Positions 1 to 7,587 of a stretch of 64,000 bases of DNA are shown here, piece by piece; position 1 is the first letter of the stretch; each line of letters starts with the position of its first letter. Below the pieces are notes generated by a model. It worked only from the letters and a program-made list of their open reading frames with translations. It did not search any database and had not been told where the DNA came from. The stretch is from Betaproteobacteria bacterium (GTDB lineage Bacteria; Pseudomonadota; Gammaproteobacteria; Burkholderiales; CAIKXV01), in NCBI GenBank assembly GCA_947458265.1, contig CANGYF010000005.1:186001-250000 (forward strand), read 5' to 3'. The position numbers and the translations under genes were made by a program.

Positions 1-1
1 G

Positions 2-454
2 CGCCTGGCGCAGGTCTCCAGCGCCCAGGAGATGCTGTCCACCGTCAATGCGTTCGTACCCGACGCCGACATCTTCGTGAGCGTGGCCGCGGTCGCCGAC
101 TACCATGTGCTCAACCCGAGCGACCAGAAGATCAAGAAGGATGCGCACATCCTGACCCTGGAACTCGCCCCCAACCCGGACATCCTGGCCAGCGTGAGCG
201 CACTCGCCGACCCGCCGTTCTGCGTCGGCTTCGCCGCCGAGAGCGAGAACCTCGACGAGTTCGCCGAAGCCAAGCGGCGGCGCAAGAACCTGCCGCTGCT
301 CGCTGCCAACTTCGTTCAGACCGCCTTCGGCGCCGACGACAACGAACTCGTGCTGTTCGACGACACCGGACGCCATCCGCTGCCGCGCGCCTCGAAGCTC
401 GAACAGGCACGGATGCTGATCGCCCATATCTCCAGGCTCTACCAACCCCGATGA
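2..454 (+). CDS. coaBC: CoaBC, bifunctional phosphopantothenoylcysteine decarboxylase/phosphopantothenate-cysteine ligase, C-terminal part
   Basis: This is the 3' end of a gene that begins before the window; the frame is open from base 2. About 150 residues are visible. They match the CoaB (ligase) half of CoaBC: the [18 protein letters not shown] stretch, the [14 protein letters not shown] segment, the [21 protein letters not shown] helix region and the [23 protein letters not shown] tail are hallmarks of the family. The enzyme couples cysteine to 4'-phosphopantothenate with CTP and then decarboxylates the product in coenzyme A synthesis, in the cytoplasm. The stop codon overlaps the dut start in an ATGA, so the two genes are probably translationally coupled; coaBC-dut is a common proteobacterial pair. 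The decarboxylase half cannot be assessed here. Confidence 0.93.
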   Translation, partial: RLAQVSSAQEMLSTVNAFVPDADIFVSVAAVADYHVLNPSDQKIKKDAHILTLELAPNPDILASVSALADPPFCVGFAAESENLDEFAEAKRRRKNLPLLAANFVQTAFGADDNELVLFDDTGRHPLPRASKLEQARMLIAHISRLYQPR

Positions 455-930
455 CCACCGACAGCCCTGCCCCCGCCACGCGTCCCACCGTCGCGCTGCG
501 CATCCTCGACGACCGGCTGCGCAGCCAGCCGCCGGCCTATGCAACCGCAGGTTCGGCCGGGCTCGACCTGCGCGCCTGCATCGAACGCACGATGGTGGTC
601 GAGCCCGGCCGGACCGAGCTGGTCCCGACTGGCATCGCCATGCATCTCGCCGACCCGGCGCTCGCCGCGATGGTGCTGCCGCGCTCCGGCCTCGGCCACA
701 AGCATGGCATCGTGCTCGGTAACCTGGTCGGGCTGATCGACTCCGACTACCAGGGACAGGTGTTCGTGTCGCTGTGGAACAGGGGCAGCACGCCGTTCAC
801 CCTGGAACCGATGGAACGCATCGCACAGCTGGTGGTGGTTCCGGTGGTGCAGGTGGCGTTCGAGCTGGTCGATTCGTTCGAGCAGAGCGAGCGCGGCGCG
901 GGCGGTTTCGGCAGCACCGGACGCGGATGA
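451..930 (+). CDS. dut: dUTP diphosphatase (dUTPase)
   Basis: The 159-residue length is normal for trimeric dUTPase. All five family motifs can be read in order: [10 protein letters not shown] near residue 32, [10 protein letters not shown] near 77, GLIDSDYQG near 95, the [16 protein letters not shown] segment near 113, and the C-terminal glycine-rich [12 protein letters not shown], which closes over the active site. The enzyme hydrolyses dUTP to dUMP and pyrophosphate, which keeps uracil out of DNA and supplies thymidylate synthesis. The start is fixed by the ATGA overlap with coaBC. A strong hairpin follows the stop codon. Confidence 0.97.
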   Translation: MTTDSPAPATRPTVALRILDDRLRSQPPAYATAGSAGLDLRACIERTMVVEPGRTELVPTGIAMHLADPALAAMVLPRSGLGHKHGIVLGNLVGLIDSDYQGQVFVSLWNRGSTPFTLEPMERIAQLVVVPVVQVAFELVDSFEQSERGAGGFGSTGRG

Positions 931-934
931 AACA

Positions 935-960
935 ACGCCGGTGGCAGGAGCCACCGGCGT
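935..960. terminator. Hairpin after dut
   Basis: Perfect 11-bp inverted arms (ACGCCGGTGGC and its complement) flank the loop AGGA, 5 nt after the dut stop. There is no T-tract, so it may be a processed or Rho-assisted end rather than a classic intrinsic terminator. The facing gene ends at 1020, so it could serve both strands. Confidence 0.65.
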
Positions 961-970
961 ACCAGTCTAC

Positions 971-999
971 GACCCCGGGGGCAGACCTCAGGGTCAGAC
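971..999. repeat. Intergenic repeat, copy A (GACCCCGGGGGC ... GGGTCAGAC)
   Basis: The element reads GACCCCGGGGGC followed, after a short spacer, by GGGTCAGAC. Related sequences occur at 19590-19617 and 36953-37005. All three lie in short gaps between convergent genes. The copies share the CCCGGGGGC core and a downstream GGTCA but differ between. Function is unknown; a terminator-like or REP-like role is inference. Confidence 0.5.
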
Positions 1000-1019
1000 A
1001 CCAACGTCAGGTCGAGAGG

Positions 1020-1520
1020 TCAGACCGCCTGGTACTTGAGGCGGCGTACCTTCTCCATGTTCATGCCTTCGATGCGGATCAGGTGCGTCGAAGCCGTGCG
1101 GTGCGGCGAATGCAGGTCGCCCTCGTTGTAGACATGGGCGATACCTGGCGTGAGCGGGTAGCTGCGGGTCTTCTTCACCTTGCCCGGCTTGTCTTCCGAG
1201 GCCGCCTCGAGCAACTCGTAGTCGTTCATCAGGGTCTCGCCCTTGGCCTGGCCGTAGATCGCCCAGGACGGACCATGGTCATGGGGCGGGCTGTCCTTCG
1301 GACCGCGATAGTGGTGCGCAAGGATGCAGAAGCCCAGCTTCGGGTCTTCGTAGATGACCTCGCGTTCCCTGGTGTCCTCGCGCAGGTACTTCGCGACGAA
1401 CTCGGCGTCGGTCAGCACCTGCTTCAGGCGGTCGCGCACCTTCTCGCGTCCCTTCGGGCCGGGCTCGGCTTCGAGGTAGCCACGGAATTCGTTGCCCAGT
1501 GCTTCGGCTGTCAGGCTCAT
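1020..1520 (-). CDS. Cupin-fold thiol dioxygenase-like protein (cysteine dioxygenase type)
   Basis: The 166-residue protein is a single cupin. The metal site is visible as the PPHDHGPSWAIYG stretch near residue 91 (two His in the H-x-H arrangement) and a later His in the second cupin motif around NEGDLHSPHRT near residue 142. This pattern is that of type I cysteine dioxygenases and the related 3-mercaptopropionate dioxygenases, which use non-haem Fe(II) and O2 to oxidise a thiol to a sulfinate. The substrate cannot be told from sequence alone. The start is supported by GGAGGA about 8 nt upstream of ATG. It may share a leftward transcript with the FAH-family gene that begins at 2583. Confidence 0.65.
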   Translation of the reverse strand: MSLTAEALGNEFRGYLEAEPGPKGREKVRDRLKQVLTDAEFVAKYLREDTREREVIYEDPKLGFCILAHHYRGPKDSPPHDHGPSWAIYGQAKGETLMNDYELLEAASEDKPGKVKKTRSYPLTPGIAHVYNEGDLHSPHRTASTHLIRIEGMNMEKVRRLKYQAV

Positions 1521-1617
1521 TGAACTGTTCCTCCGGTCTGGCGGCGCCCCCGCAGGTCCGCCGCATCCACGAAACGCCCGGACGACGCGCGGTGCAGGGC
1601 GCGCGCCCGGGTACAGG

Positions 1618-2583
1618 TCAGGCCAGCGTGACTTCCAGCTCGCCCAGGTTTTCCACGACCGTCTTGACGCGGTCGCCGGCCTTCAGCCACTTCTGCTTGT
1701 CCTTCGGGTAGCCGAGGATCACGCCCTGCGGCGTGCCGGTGTAGATGATGTCACCGGGCTTCAGCGTCATGTGCTTCGAGCAGTAGCTGATGATCGTCTT
1801 GCAGTCGTAGATCATGTCGGACGTGTTCAGGTCCTGCCGCACCTTGCCGTTCACGTAGGTCTGGATCGCGAGGTTGTTCGGATCCTTGATCTGGTCGGCG
1901 CTGACCACCCACGGACCGAGCGGCGCGAAGCCGTCCGGGATCTTGCCCAGCATGAACTGGCTGGTCGCGCGCTGCAGGCCGCGGGCCGACAGGTCGTTGC
2001 CGTTCGCATAGCCGAACACGTACTTCAGCGCATCGGCTTCGCTCACGTCGCGCGCGGTCTTGCCGATCACGATCACCAGCTCGACTTCATAGTCGAACAT
2101 CTTGTCTACCTTGCTCGGCAGCTTCACCGTCGAGCGATGGCCGGTCAGCGCGTTGTTGAACTTGTTGAACAGCAGCGGCACCGGCGGGATGGCGCTGCCG
2201 GTCTCGGCCGCATGCTGGCGATAGTTCAAGCCGACGCAGATGATCTTCTCGGGGTTGGGCACGGCGGGGCCGAACTTCGCCTTCGCCTCGGCAACCAGTA
2301 CGGACTTGCCGCGCGCATCGGTCATGGCCTTGTCGACCAGCTTGAGCAGCGGCGCGCAGTCGGCGCCTTCCATCACCTGGTGGATCGTGGTCGGGGCCTT
2401 GACGCGGAACAGGGCCGCCGCCTTCGCCACGTCGAGGATGCCCTTGCCGGTGCGGACCCCGAGGGTCATGCCGTCGCGGCTGGCCAGCGTGCAGAAGGTC
2501 ATGCCCTTCGGGCCGACCTTGCGTGCCGGGGCCGACTTCTTCTCGACGGCCTTCTTCGTACCGGTTTCCGATTTCTTCGCCAT
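1618..2583 (-). CDS. Fumarylacetoacetate hydrolase (FAH) family protein
   Basis: The protein is 321 residues. The first ~30 residues are Lys/Ala-rich (MAKKSETGTKK...) and the FAH domain follows. IICVGLNYRQHAAETG marks the start of the catalytic core; FDYEVELVIVIGK carries the acidic metal ligands, and GYANGNDLSARGLQ and GDIIYTGTPQGV are conserved FAH-family segments. Members cleave C-C bonds of beta-dicarbonyl compounds (fumarylpyruvate, acylpyruvates) or decarboxylate oxopentenedioates, with Mg2+. The exact substrate is not predictable. I prefer the ATG at 2583, preceded by GGAG, over the ATG at 2598 that contains that SD sequence. The basic N-terminal tail is unusual for the family. Confidence 0.88.
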   Translation of the reverse strand: MAKKSETGTKKAVEKKSAPARKVGPKGMTFCTLASRDGMTLGVRTGKGILDVAKAAALFRVKAPTTIHQVMEGADCAPLLKLVDKAMTDARGKSVLVAEAKAKFGPAVPNPEKIICVGLNYRQHAAETGSAIPPVPLLFNKFNNALTGHRSTVKLPSKVDKMFDYEVELVIVIGKTARDVSEADALKYVFGYANGNDLSARGLQRATSQFMLGKIPDGFAPLGPWVVSADQIKDPNNLAIQTYVNGKVRQDLNTSDMIYDCKTIISYCSKHMTLKPGDIIYTGTPQGVILGYPKDKQKWLKAGDRVKTVVENLGELEVTLA

Positions 2584-2613
2584 TCCTGGTTTCTCCATGC
2601 TGGGACAGCCGCG

Positions 2614-2619
2614 ATCGTA
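2614..2619 (-). promoter_or_regulatory. Candidate extended -10 box for the FAH-family gene
   Basis: On the minus strand the sequence reads TGC-TACGAT, an extended -10 element about 30 nt upstream of the preferred start at 2583. No convincing -35 box was found. Confidence 0.4.
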
Positions 2620-2673
2620 GCAGAGGCGGGGACGACTGCCCTGCCCCGGAGGCCGCGGCCGCGCGGGCCGCGC

Positions 2674-3729
2674 TCAATCCACCTTGGTACCCGATACCTG
2701 GATCACCTTCGCCCAGCGCGCGATGTCGCTACGCATCAGCTGCTCGAATTGCGCCGGCGTGTTCGGTGCCGGCTCGGCCCCCTGCTGCAGCATGCGCTCG
2801 CGCACGTCGGGCGCCTTCAGCATCTTCACGACTTCGACATTCAGGGCAGCGACGATCTCCTTCGGCGTACCCGCGGGCGCGAACAGCCCGAACCAGGAGC
2901 CGGAATCGAAGCCGGGCAGCGCCTGCTCGGCGACCGTGGTGGTGTCCGGCAGGGCGACCGACCGCTGCGCGGTCGTCACCGCGATCGCGCGCACCTTGCC
3001 CGACTTGATCATCGGCAGCGCCGAGTTCATGTTGTCGGCCATCACCTGGACCTGGCCGCCGACCAGTGCCGCCAGACCGGGCGCGCCGCCCGAGAACGGC
3101 ACATGGACCATCTTCGTGCCGCTCATCATCTGGAACAGTTCCAGTCCGAGATGGCCCGGCGTACCGGTGCCGGCCGAACTGTAGTTGAGTGCGCCCGGCT
3201 TGCCCTTGGCATAGGCGATCAGTTCCTTCACGTCCTTGACCGGCAGCGACGGGTGCACCATCAGCGCCTGCGGCACGTTGGCCACCAGCGTGATCGGCGC
3301 GAAGTCCTTCAGCGGCGAGTACGAAAGCTTCGGGTACAGGCTGGGTGCGATCGCATGCGAGGCGTTGGTGCCCATCACCAGCGTATAGCCATCCGGGTTG
3401 GCCTTGGCGGCGATCGCCGCGCCGATCGTCCCGCCGGCGCCGGGCCGGTTGTCGATCACCACCGTCTGGCCCCACACCTCGGTCAGCCGGGCACCGGTGA
3501 TGCGGGCAAGGATGTCGGTCGCGCCACCGGGTGCGAACGGCACCACCATCCGGATCGCACGGTTCGGATAGCCACCCGGACCGGTCGCAGTAGTCGCAGC
3601 AGTTGCAGCAGTTGCACTGGCCGCCGAGGCAGCACCGGCAGCGGCAGCCAGGGACAGTGCGAGACCGTGCACGGTGAGCGCCCTGGCGGAGCGGGCAGTC
3701 GGTCGGAAGGACATCGGGCTGGGGATCAT
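2674..3729 (-). CDS. Bug/TctC-family periplasmic solute-binding protein
   Basis: The 351-residue product has a signal peptide, an Ala/Thr-rich low-complexity linker, and then the typical Bug core: YPNRAIRMVVPFAPGGATDILAR, VVIDNRPGAGGTIGA, YTLVMGTN, and an alternating lobe ending in ARWAKVIQVSGTKVD. Bug proteins bind carboxylates and related small organic anions in the periplasm, either for tripartite tricarboxylate transport or for sensing. No TctA/TctB genes accompany it. The start at 3729 is supported by AGGAG 6-7 nt upstream. The upstream gap (3730-3843) has a duplicated GCACCGGTTGC. It is encoded downstream of the BMP/Bug pair on the same strand. Confidence 0.93.
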   Translation of the reverse strand: MIPSPMSFRPTARSARALTVHGLALSLAAAAGAASAASATAATAATTATGPGGYPNRAIRMVVPFAPGGATDILARITGARLTEVWGQTVVIDNRPGAGGTIGAAIAAKANPDGYTLVMGTNASHAIAPSLYPKLSYSPLKDFAPITLVANVPQALMVHPSLPVKDVKELIAYAKGKPGALNYSSAGTGTPGHLGLELFQMMSGTKMVHVPFSGGAPGLAALVGGQVQVMADNMNSALPMIKSGKVRAIAVTTAQRSVALPDTTTVAEQALPGFDSGSWFGLFAPAGTPKEIVAALNVEVVKMLKAPDVRERMLQQGAEPAPNTPAQFEQLMRSDIARWAKVIQVSGTKVD

Positions 3730-3843
3730 GCGAGGCTCCTGCGGCGGTTTCAGCGGTTGCACCGGTTGCGACGGTCGCACCGGTTGCCCCGGTGACAGTC
3801 GTTGGCGAGGGACGCGCCACACGCCAGGACCGACCGGATCGGC

Positions 3844-4800
3844 TCAGCCGGCCTGCGGCAGCGTGAACTCGGGACCATTGTAATCGTGCGGCAAGGTCCG
3901 GTGCCCGCTCACCAGCGCCGCGGCATGGGCGGCGATGGCTGAGGCATGGGCGTCGCGTACCTGCGGCGCAAGCGCCAGTTCGACCACCGACGGCTCCGAC
4001 AGCCCGACGCGCACATGCCCTCCCGCGGGGAAGCGCCCAGCCAGCCAGTCCTCGACCGCGCGCTGCACGCCCCAGCCGCTGTCGGCGATGGCCGAGGCCG
4101 TGCATACGTCCGGCTCGCGCACCGTCCAGTCCTCGACGTTGCCGATCAATTTGGCACCGTGCTCGCGACACGCCTCGATCGCGCCGGGGCGTCCACCGTC
4201 GAGCATCGTGAACAGGACATCCGCACCGGCCTGGCACATCGCCCCGGCCCAGCGACGGGCCAGCGCCGGTTCGTGCTGGTGTCCACAGAATGCGGTCAGC
4301 ACCGGCATGCCTGGTGCCTCCGCCTGCACGCCGGCGACGAAGGCCGCGCGGCCGAGCAGTCCGGGACGCACACGTTCACCCGAGAGATGGGCCACGACGC
4401 CGGTGCGGCTGCTGCGCGCCGCGAACACGCCGGCCAGGAAGGCGGATTCTTCCTGCCGGACCTCGTAGCCAGCGACGTTAGGCCCGCCGACCGCTCCCTG
4501 GGTGACGGCGAAACGCACGGCCGGATGCAGCGGCGCCAGGCCGGCGACCGGGGCATCGCCCTGCCCGCCATGCACGATCACCAGCGGCGGCCCGTGCGCC
4601 AGCACCTCGGCGATCGCGGCGGTCCGGGTCGGCACGTCGAACGCCTGCCGCCAGCAGGCCTCGATCGCGATGCCAGGCGCCTCGAGCGGTACGCGCAGGC
4701 GTTCGATCGCTGCCGCGGCCGACGCATTGAAGCTGCCGAGTCCTGGCCGGCCGAACAGGAGCACCGGCACCCGCTGCATCGCGCCGCCGAGGCTGCTCAT
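3844..4800 (-). CDS. BMP-family (PnrA-like) ligand-binding protein without obvious signal peptide
   Basis: The 318-residue product resembles the basic membrane protein (BMP/PnrA-like) family of ABC-type binding proteins. Visible features include VPVLLFGRPGLGSFNASA, VIVHGGQGDAPVAGLAPLHP, the NVAGYEVRQEESAFLAG signature, GADVLFTMLDGG, and KLIGNVEDWT. BMP proteins bind nucleosides or other small ligands. Starting at the ATG at 4800, there is no hydrophobic export signal, so it may act in the cytoplasm, which is atypical. The ATG overlaps the TGA of the upstream Bug gene (ATGA), so the two are very likely co-translated. What ligand it senses is unknown. Confidence 0.75.
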   Translation of the reverse strand: MSSLGGAMQRVPVLLFGRPGLGSFNASAAAAIERLRVPLEAPGIAIEACWRQAFDVPTRTAAIAEVLAHGPPLVIVHGGQGDAPVAGLAPLHPAVRFAVTQGAVGGPNVAGYEVRQEESAFLAGVFAARSSRTGVVAHLSGERVRPGLLGRAAFVAGVQAEAPGMPVLTAFCGHQHEPALARRWAGAMCQAGADVLFTMLDGGRPGAIEACREHGAKLIGNVEDWTVREPDVCTASAIADSGWGVQRAVEDWLAGRFPAGGHVRVGLSEPSVVELALAPQVRDAHASAIAAHAAALVSGHRTLPHDYNGPEFTLPQAG

Positions 4801-5819
4801 TCGGTGCGGATGCCGGCGGCCTTGAGCACCGGCTGCCAGGCAGTGACTTCCGCCGCGACGAACGCCGCGAACGCGGCCGAGGTCATCGGCCGCCGCAGGA
4901 TGCCCAGTTCGTCCATGCGTACCGAGATCGACGGCAAGGCAACCACCTCGCCCACGGTGCGGTGCAGGCTGTCGACCACGGACACCGGGATGCCCGCAGG
5001 CCCCGAGAGTCCAAGCCAGTTCTCGGCCACCAGCGACGGATAACCCAGTTCGCCCACGGCGGCGATCTCCGGTGCTGCAGCGACCCGCTTCACGGAGGTC
5101 ACGGCCAGGATGCGCAGCGCACCGCGCTGGGCATGCGGCAGGCTCTGCGGCAGCGTGTCGAAGGCCAGCGGGATCTGGTTGGCGAGCAGATCGACCAGCA
5201 TCGGTGCGGCGCCCTTGTACGGCACATGCGTCATGGACACCTTGAACTGGCGCTGGAACAGTTCGCCGACGACGTGGCCGACCGACCCGGCACCGCTCGA
5301 CCCGTAATTCAGCGTGCGCCCGCCGCGAGCCAGGGCGACCAGGTCCGCGACGCTCTTCGCGCCCAGTGCATTGGACACCGCGATCACGTTGGCCACCGCG
5401 CCGATCGAGGCGATGTGCGCGAAGTCCTTCACCGGGTCGTAGCGCACCGAGGGGTAGATGAACGGCGACACCGAGAACGGCGCCGTGTTCGACAGCACCA
5501 GCGTATGCCCATCCGGCTGCGCCTGAGCCACGATCGTCGCGCCGAGCGTGCCGCCCGCGCCCGGCCGATTGTCGACCACCAGGGTCTGGCCGACGCGCTC
5601 GGCCATCTGGCTGGAAATCAGGCGTGCGACAATGTCGCTGGCACCGCCAGGCGGGAAGGTCACCACGATGCGCACCGGGCGGGCCGGCCAGGCAGTGGCG
5701 GCCTGTACGGCGTGCGGCAGGACCGACGCCGCGACAGCGAAGCCGGCCACCACGCACCCCGGAAGCCATGACCGATCCCAGCGCAGAGGGAACCACGACC
5801 GATGTACCGACTGCTGCAT
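4797..5819 (-). CDS. Bug/TctC-family periplasmic solute-binding protein
   Basis: The 340-residue protein has an N-terminal signal region (hydrophobic core CVVAGFAVAASVLPHAVQA) followed by the Bug core WPARPVRIVVTFPPGGASD, VVDNRPGAGGTLGA, YDPVKDFAHIASIG and a MTHVPYKGAAP ligand-loop segment. It ends in an ATGA overlap with the BMP-family gene. The start at 5819 is chosen because GGAAGGTGG lies 4-7 nt upstream. This start codon lies inside the oppositely oriented DUF192 gene, so the two genes overlap head-to-head by 18 bp. Confidence 0.92.
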   Translation of the reverse strand: MQQSVHRSWFPLRWDRSWLPGCVVAGFAVAASVLPHAVQAATAWPARPVRIVVTFPPGGASDIVARLISSQMAERVGQTLVVDNRPGAGGTLGATIVAQAQPDGHTLVLSNTAPFSVSPFIYPSVRYDPVKDFAHIASIGAVANVIAVSNALGAKSVADLVALARGGRTLNYGSSGAGSVGHVVGELFQRQFKVSMTHVPYKGAAPMLVDLLANQIPLAFDTLPQSLPHAQRGALRILAVTSVKRVAAAPEIAAVGELGYPSLVAENWLGLSGPAGIPVSVVDSLHRTVGEVVALPSISVRMDELGILRRPMTSAAFAAFVAAEVTAWQPVLKAAGIRTE

Positions 5820-6272
5820 AACGCCACCTTCCATCTGTTTCTGATCTGGCTTGCGCTGGCCGGCAGCGCCTTCGCGCAGGGCCAGGGACAGCCGAAACTG
5901 CCGACCGTGCCACTGTCCATCGGCAAGCACATGGTCATCGCCGAGGTCGCCGCGAGTGCGGACACGCGCGAGCGAGGGCTCATGTTCCGCTACGAGATGA
6001 AGGACAACGAGGGCATGCTGTTCGTGTTCCCCGCTGCTCGGCAGCAGTCTTTCTGGATGAAGAATACCCCGCTACCGCTGTCGATTGCATTCATCGACGC
6101 AAAGGGCATGATCCTCAACATACGAGACATGATGCCATTCACCACCGATGGCCATCCGTCCGACGGCGAAGCCCTCTACGCGCTCGAGGTGAACCGCGGC
6201 TGGTTCGCGCAGCGCGGGATCAAGGCAGGCGACCGGGTGCAGGGCCTCGACAAGGCCGGCAAGGGCCACTGA
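5802..6272 (+). CDS. DUF192-family exported protein
   Basis: The 156-residue protein has a clear signal peptide (MYRLLHNATFHLFLIWLALAGSAFA, cleavage after AFA). The mature part carries the DUF192 pattern: VAASADTRERGLMFRYEM, EGMLFVFPAARQQSFWMKNT, LPLSIAFIDAKG and a C-terminal LEVNRGWFAQRGIKAGDRV. The family consists of small single-domain extracytoplasmic or periplasmic proteins of unknown function. The start overlaps the start region of the divergent Bug gene by 18 bp; AGAGGG sits about 11 nt upstream. Confidence 0.88.
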   Translation: MYRLLHNATFHLFLIWLALAGSAFAQGQGQPKLPTVPLSIGKHMVIAEVAASADTRERGLMFRYEMKDNEGMLFVFPAARQQSFWMKNTPLPLSIAFIDAKGMILNIRDMMPFTTDGHPSDGEALYALEVNRGWFAQRGIKAGDRVQGLDKAGKGH

Positions 6273-6339
6273 TCGAGGGCCACGCCGTGCGGCTGGCGCG
6301 GGGTTGATCGCGCACCAGCCGTGACTACCACCGAGGCGC

Positions 6340-7536
6340 TCAGCTGGCAGTAAAGCGCAGCCTGCGCTGGTCGATGCCGAACCGGTCGCACAGCCAGTCG
6401 AGCATCAGTTCCTGCCCGATCGTCGGGTTGTCGTGCTGGCAGTGCTCGGCTCCGGTCTCCTCGGCGGTCACCAGGCGCAGCGTGGCATCGATGCCCTTCG
6501 ACTTCGCATAGTCGTACACGGTGCGTGCGTTCTCGACCCCGAGCACGTCATGACCACCGTGGATGACCAGGTACGGGCAGCGCATCGAATCGAGCACGCC
6601 CTCGAGCACGAAGTCGCGCACGTATTCGGTCGCTTCGGCCATCGAGTTCGTGCCGGTGATCCATTTCATGTGCCCGGCAAGGCCATGGTCCTCGCCGCGC
6701 TCGCCGAAGCGCTGGTGCACGCTCCAGATCGCGTTGTGGGAGATCGCCGCGGCCAGGCGCGGCTCCTTCGCGCCGGCGCGCGCCGCGTAGTAGCCGCCGA
6801 GGCTCGATCCACTGACCGCGAGGCGCGCGGGATCGATGTCGCTGCGCGCCAGCAGCCAGTCGATGCACTTGCCCACCGGCACTTCATAGTCGTGCCGGGT
6901 GCGCAACCCGTGGCGGCGCAGCGCACCGCCCTGCCCCGGCCCGTCGACCAGCAGCACGGAGATGCCTCGTTGCAGCGCACCGTGGCCGGTCATGAACCAC
7001 AGCTCGTCCTTGAACGAATCGATGCCACCAAAGGAGATCAGCACCGGCTGCTTCGCCGCGCCGTGCGGCGAGCGGATGAAGTAGGCCGGCAGCGGCTTGC
7101 CCGGCTCGTAGGGAATGTCCACCACCTCTCCCGGCGGGTCGAGGTGGCGCAGGAACTGGTGCGAGCAGCGCTCGCCTTCGGTGAAGGTCTGCAGTCGGCG
7201 CGGATCGTCGCCCGCGAGCCAGAACTCGGCCTGCCGGTAGTAATTGGCCGCACGCAGCCAGCAGTTCATCGCGGTGCGCACATGTCCGTTCGCGGCAGCC
7301 TCGTCGCCGCGTGCATGGTTGCGCTTCGCGGTGACCGTCCATTCGGCGAACCAGCTCTCGGGATCGAGCGGCGTGATGCGGCTGGCGGTCTGGAAGCATT
7401 CGCTGACCGCACCGCCGCCCTCCTGTGTCTCGCCGAGTCCACGGCGGAATTGGTAGGAAAACCAGAAGTCCTCCGGCCACTGGTGCCAGCCGAAGGGTTC
7501 GTAATGGGGCCCTGCCTTCATGCCTGCTGCACTCAT
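6340..7536 (-). CDS. Alpha/beta-hydrolase with helical N-terminal domain (FrsA/DHPON hydrolase-like)
   Basis: The protein is 398 residues. The first ~160 residues form a helical region (WFAEWTVTAKRNHARG, AMNCWLRAANYYRQAEFWL), and the alpha/beta-hydrolase fold follows. The nucleophile elbow is VSGSSLGGYYAAR (Ser around residue 250). The acid and base are likely in VIHGGHDVLG and EHCQHDN. This layout is that of 2,6-dihydroxypseudooxynicotine hydrolase-like enzymes, which cleave C-C bonds, and of FrsA-type esterases. The natural substrate is not predictable. GGAAGG precedes the ATG at 7536. A 16-bp element shared with the next gene upstream lies at 7553-7568. Confidence 0.83.
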   Translation of the reverse strand: MSAAGMKAGPHYEPFGWHQWPEDFWFSYQFRRGLGETQEGGGAVSECFQTASRITPLDPESWFAEWTVTAKRNHARGDEAAANGHVRTAMNCWLRAANYYRQAEFWLAGDDPRRLQTFTEGERCSHQFLRHLDPPGEVVDIPYEPGKPLPAYFIRSPHGAAKQPVLISFGGIDSFKDELWFMTGHGALQRGISVLLVDGPGQGGALRRHGLRTRHDYEVPVGKCIDWLLARSDIDPARLAVSGSSLGGYYAARAGAKEPRLAAAISHNAIWSVHQRFGERGEDHGLAGHMKWITGTNSMAEATEYVRDFVLEGVLDSMRCPYLVIHGGHDVLGVENARTVYDYAKSKGIDATLRLVTAEETGAEHCQHDNPTIGQELMLDWLCDRFGIDQRRLRFTAS

Positions 7537-7552
7537 CGATCGCCTTCCGCGC

Positions 7553-7568
7553 TCAGTCAGTACGAAAG
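7553..7568. repeat. 16-bp direct repeat, copy 1
   Basis: The sequence TCAGTCAGTACGAAAG occurs here and exactly at 8585-8600. Both copies are in the same orientation and end 13-16 nt before the start codon of a leftward gene (alpha/beta-hydrolase and ybiB-like). This suggests a shared 5'-UTR or operator element. Confidence 0.6.
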
Positions 7569-7587
7569 GCACGAGGGTAGCACCGCT

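Noticed and set aside
1492-3795. Long rightward open frame of 767 codons opposite the FAH and Bug genes
   Set aside because: It lies antisense to three genes with clear families, is Arg/His/Gln-rich without known motifs, and no Shine-Dalgarno was seen. High GC content makes such frames common.
3844-5913. Single 689-codon protein covering the BMP region and the antisense-frame part of the Bug gene
   Set aside because: Upstream of 4800 the frame is out of register with the Bug protein and encodes only Arg/Gly-rich sequence. The ATGA at 4797-4800 explains the BMP start.
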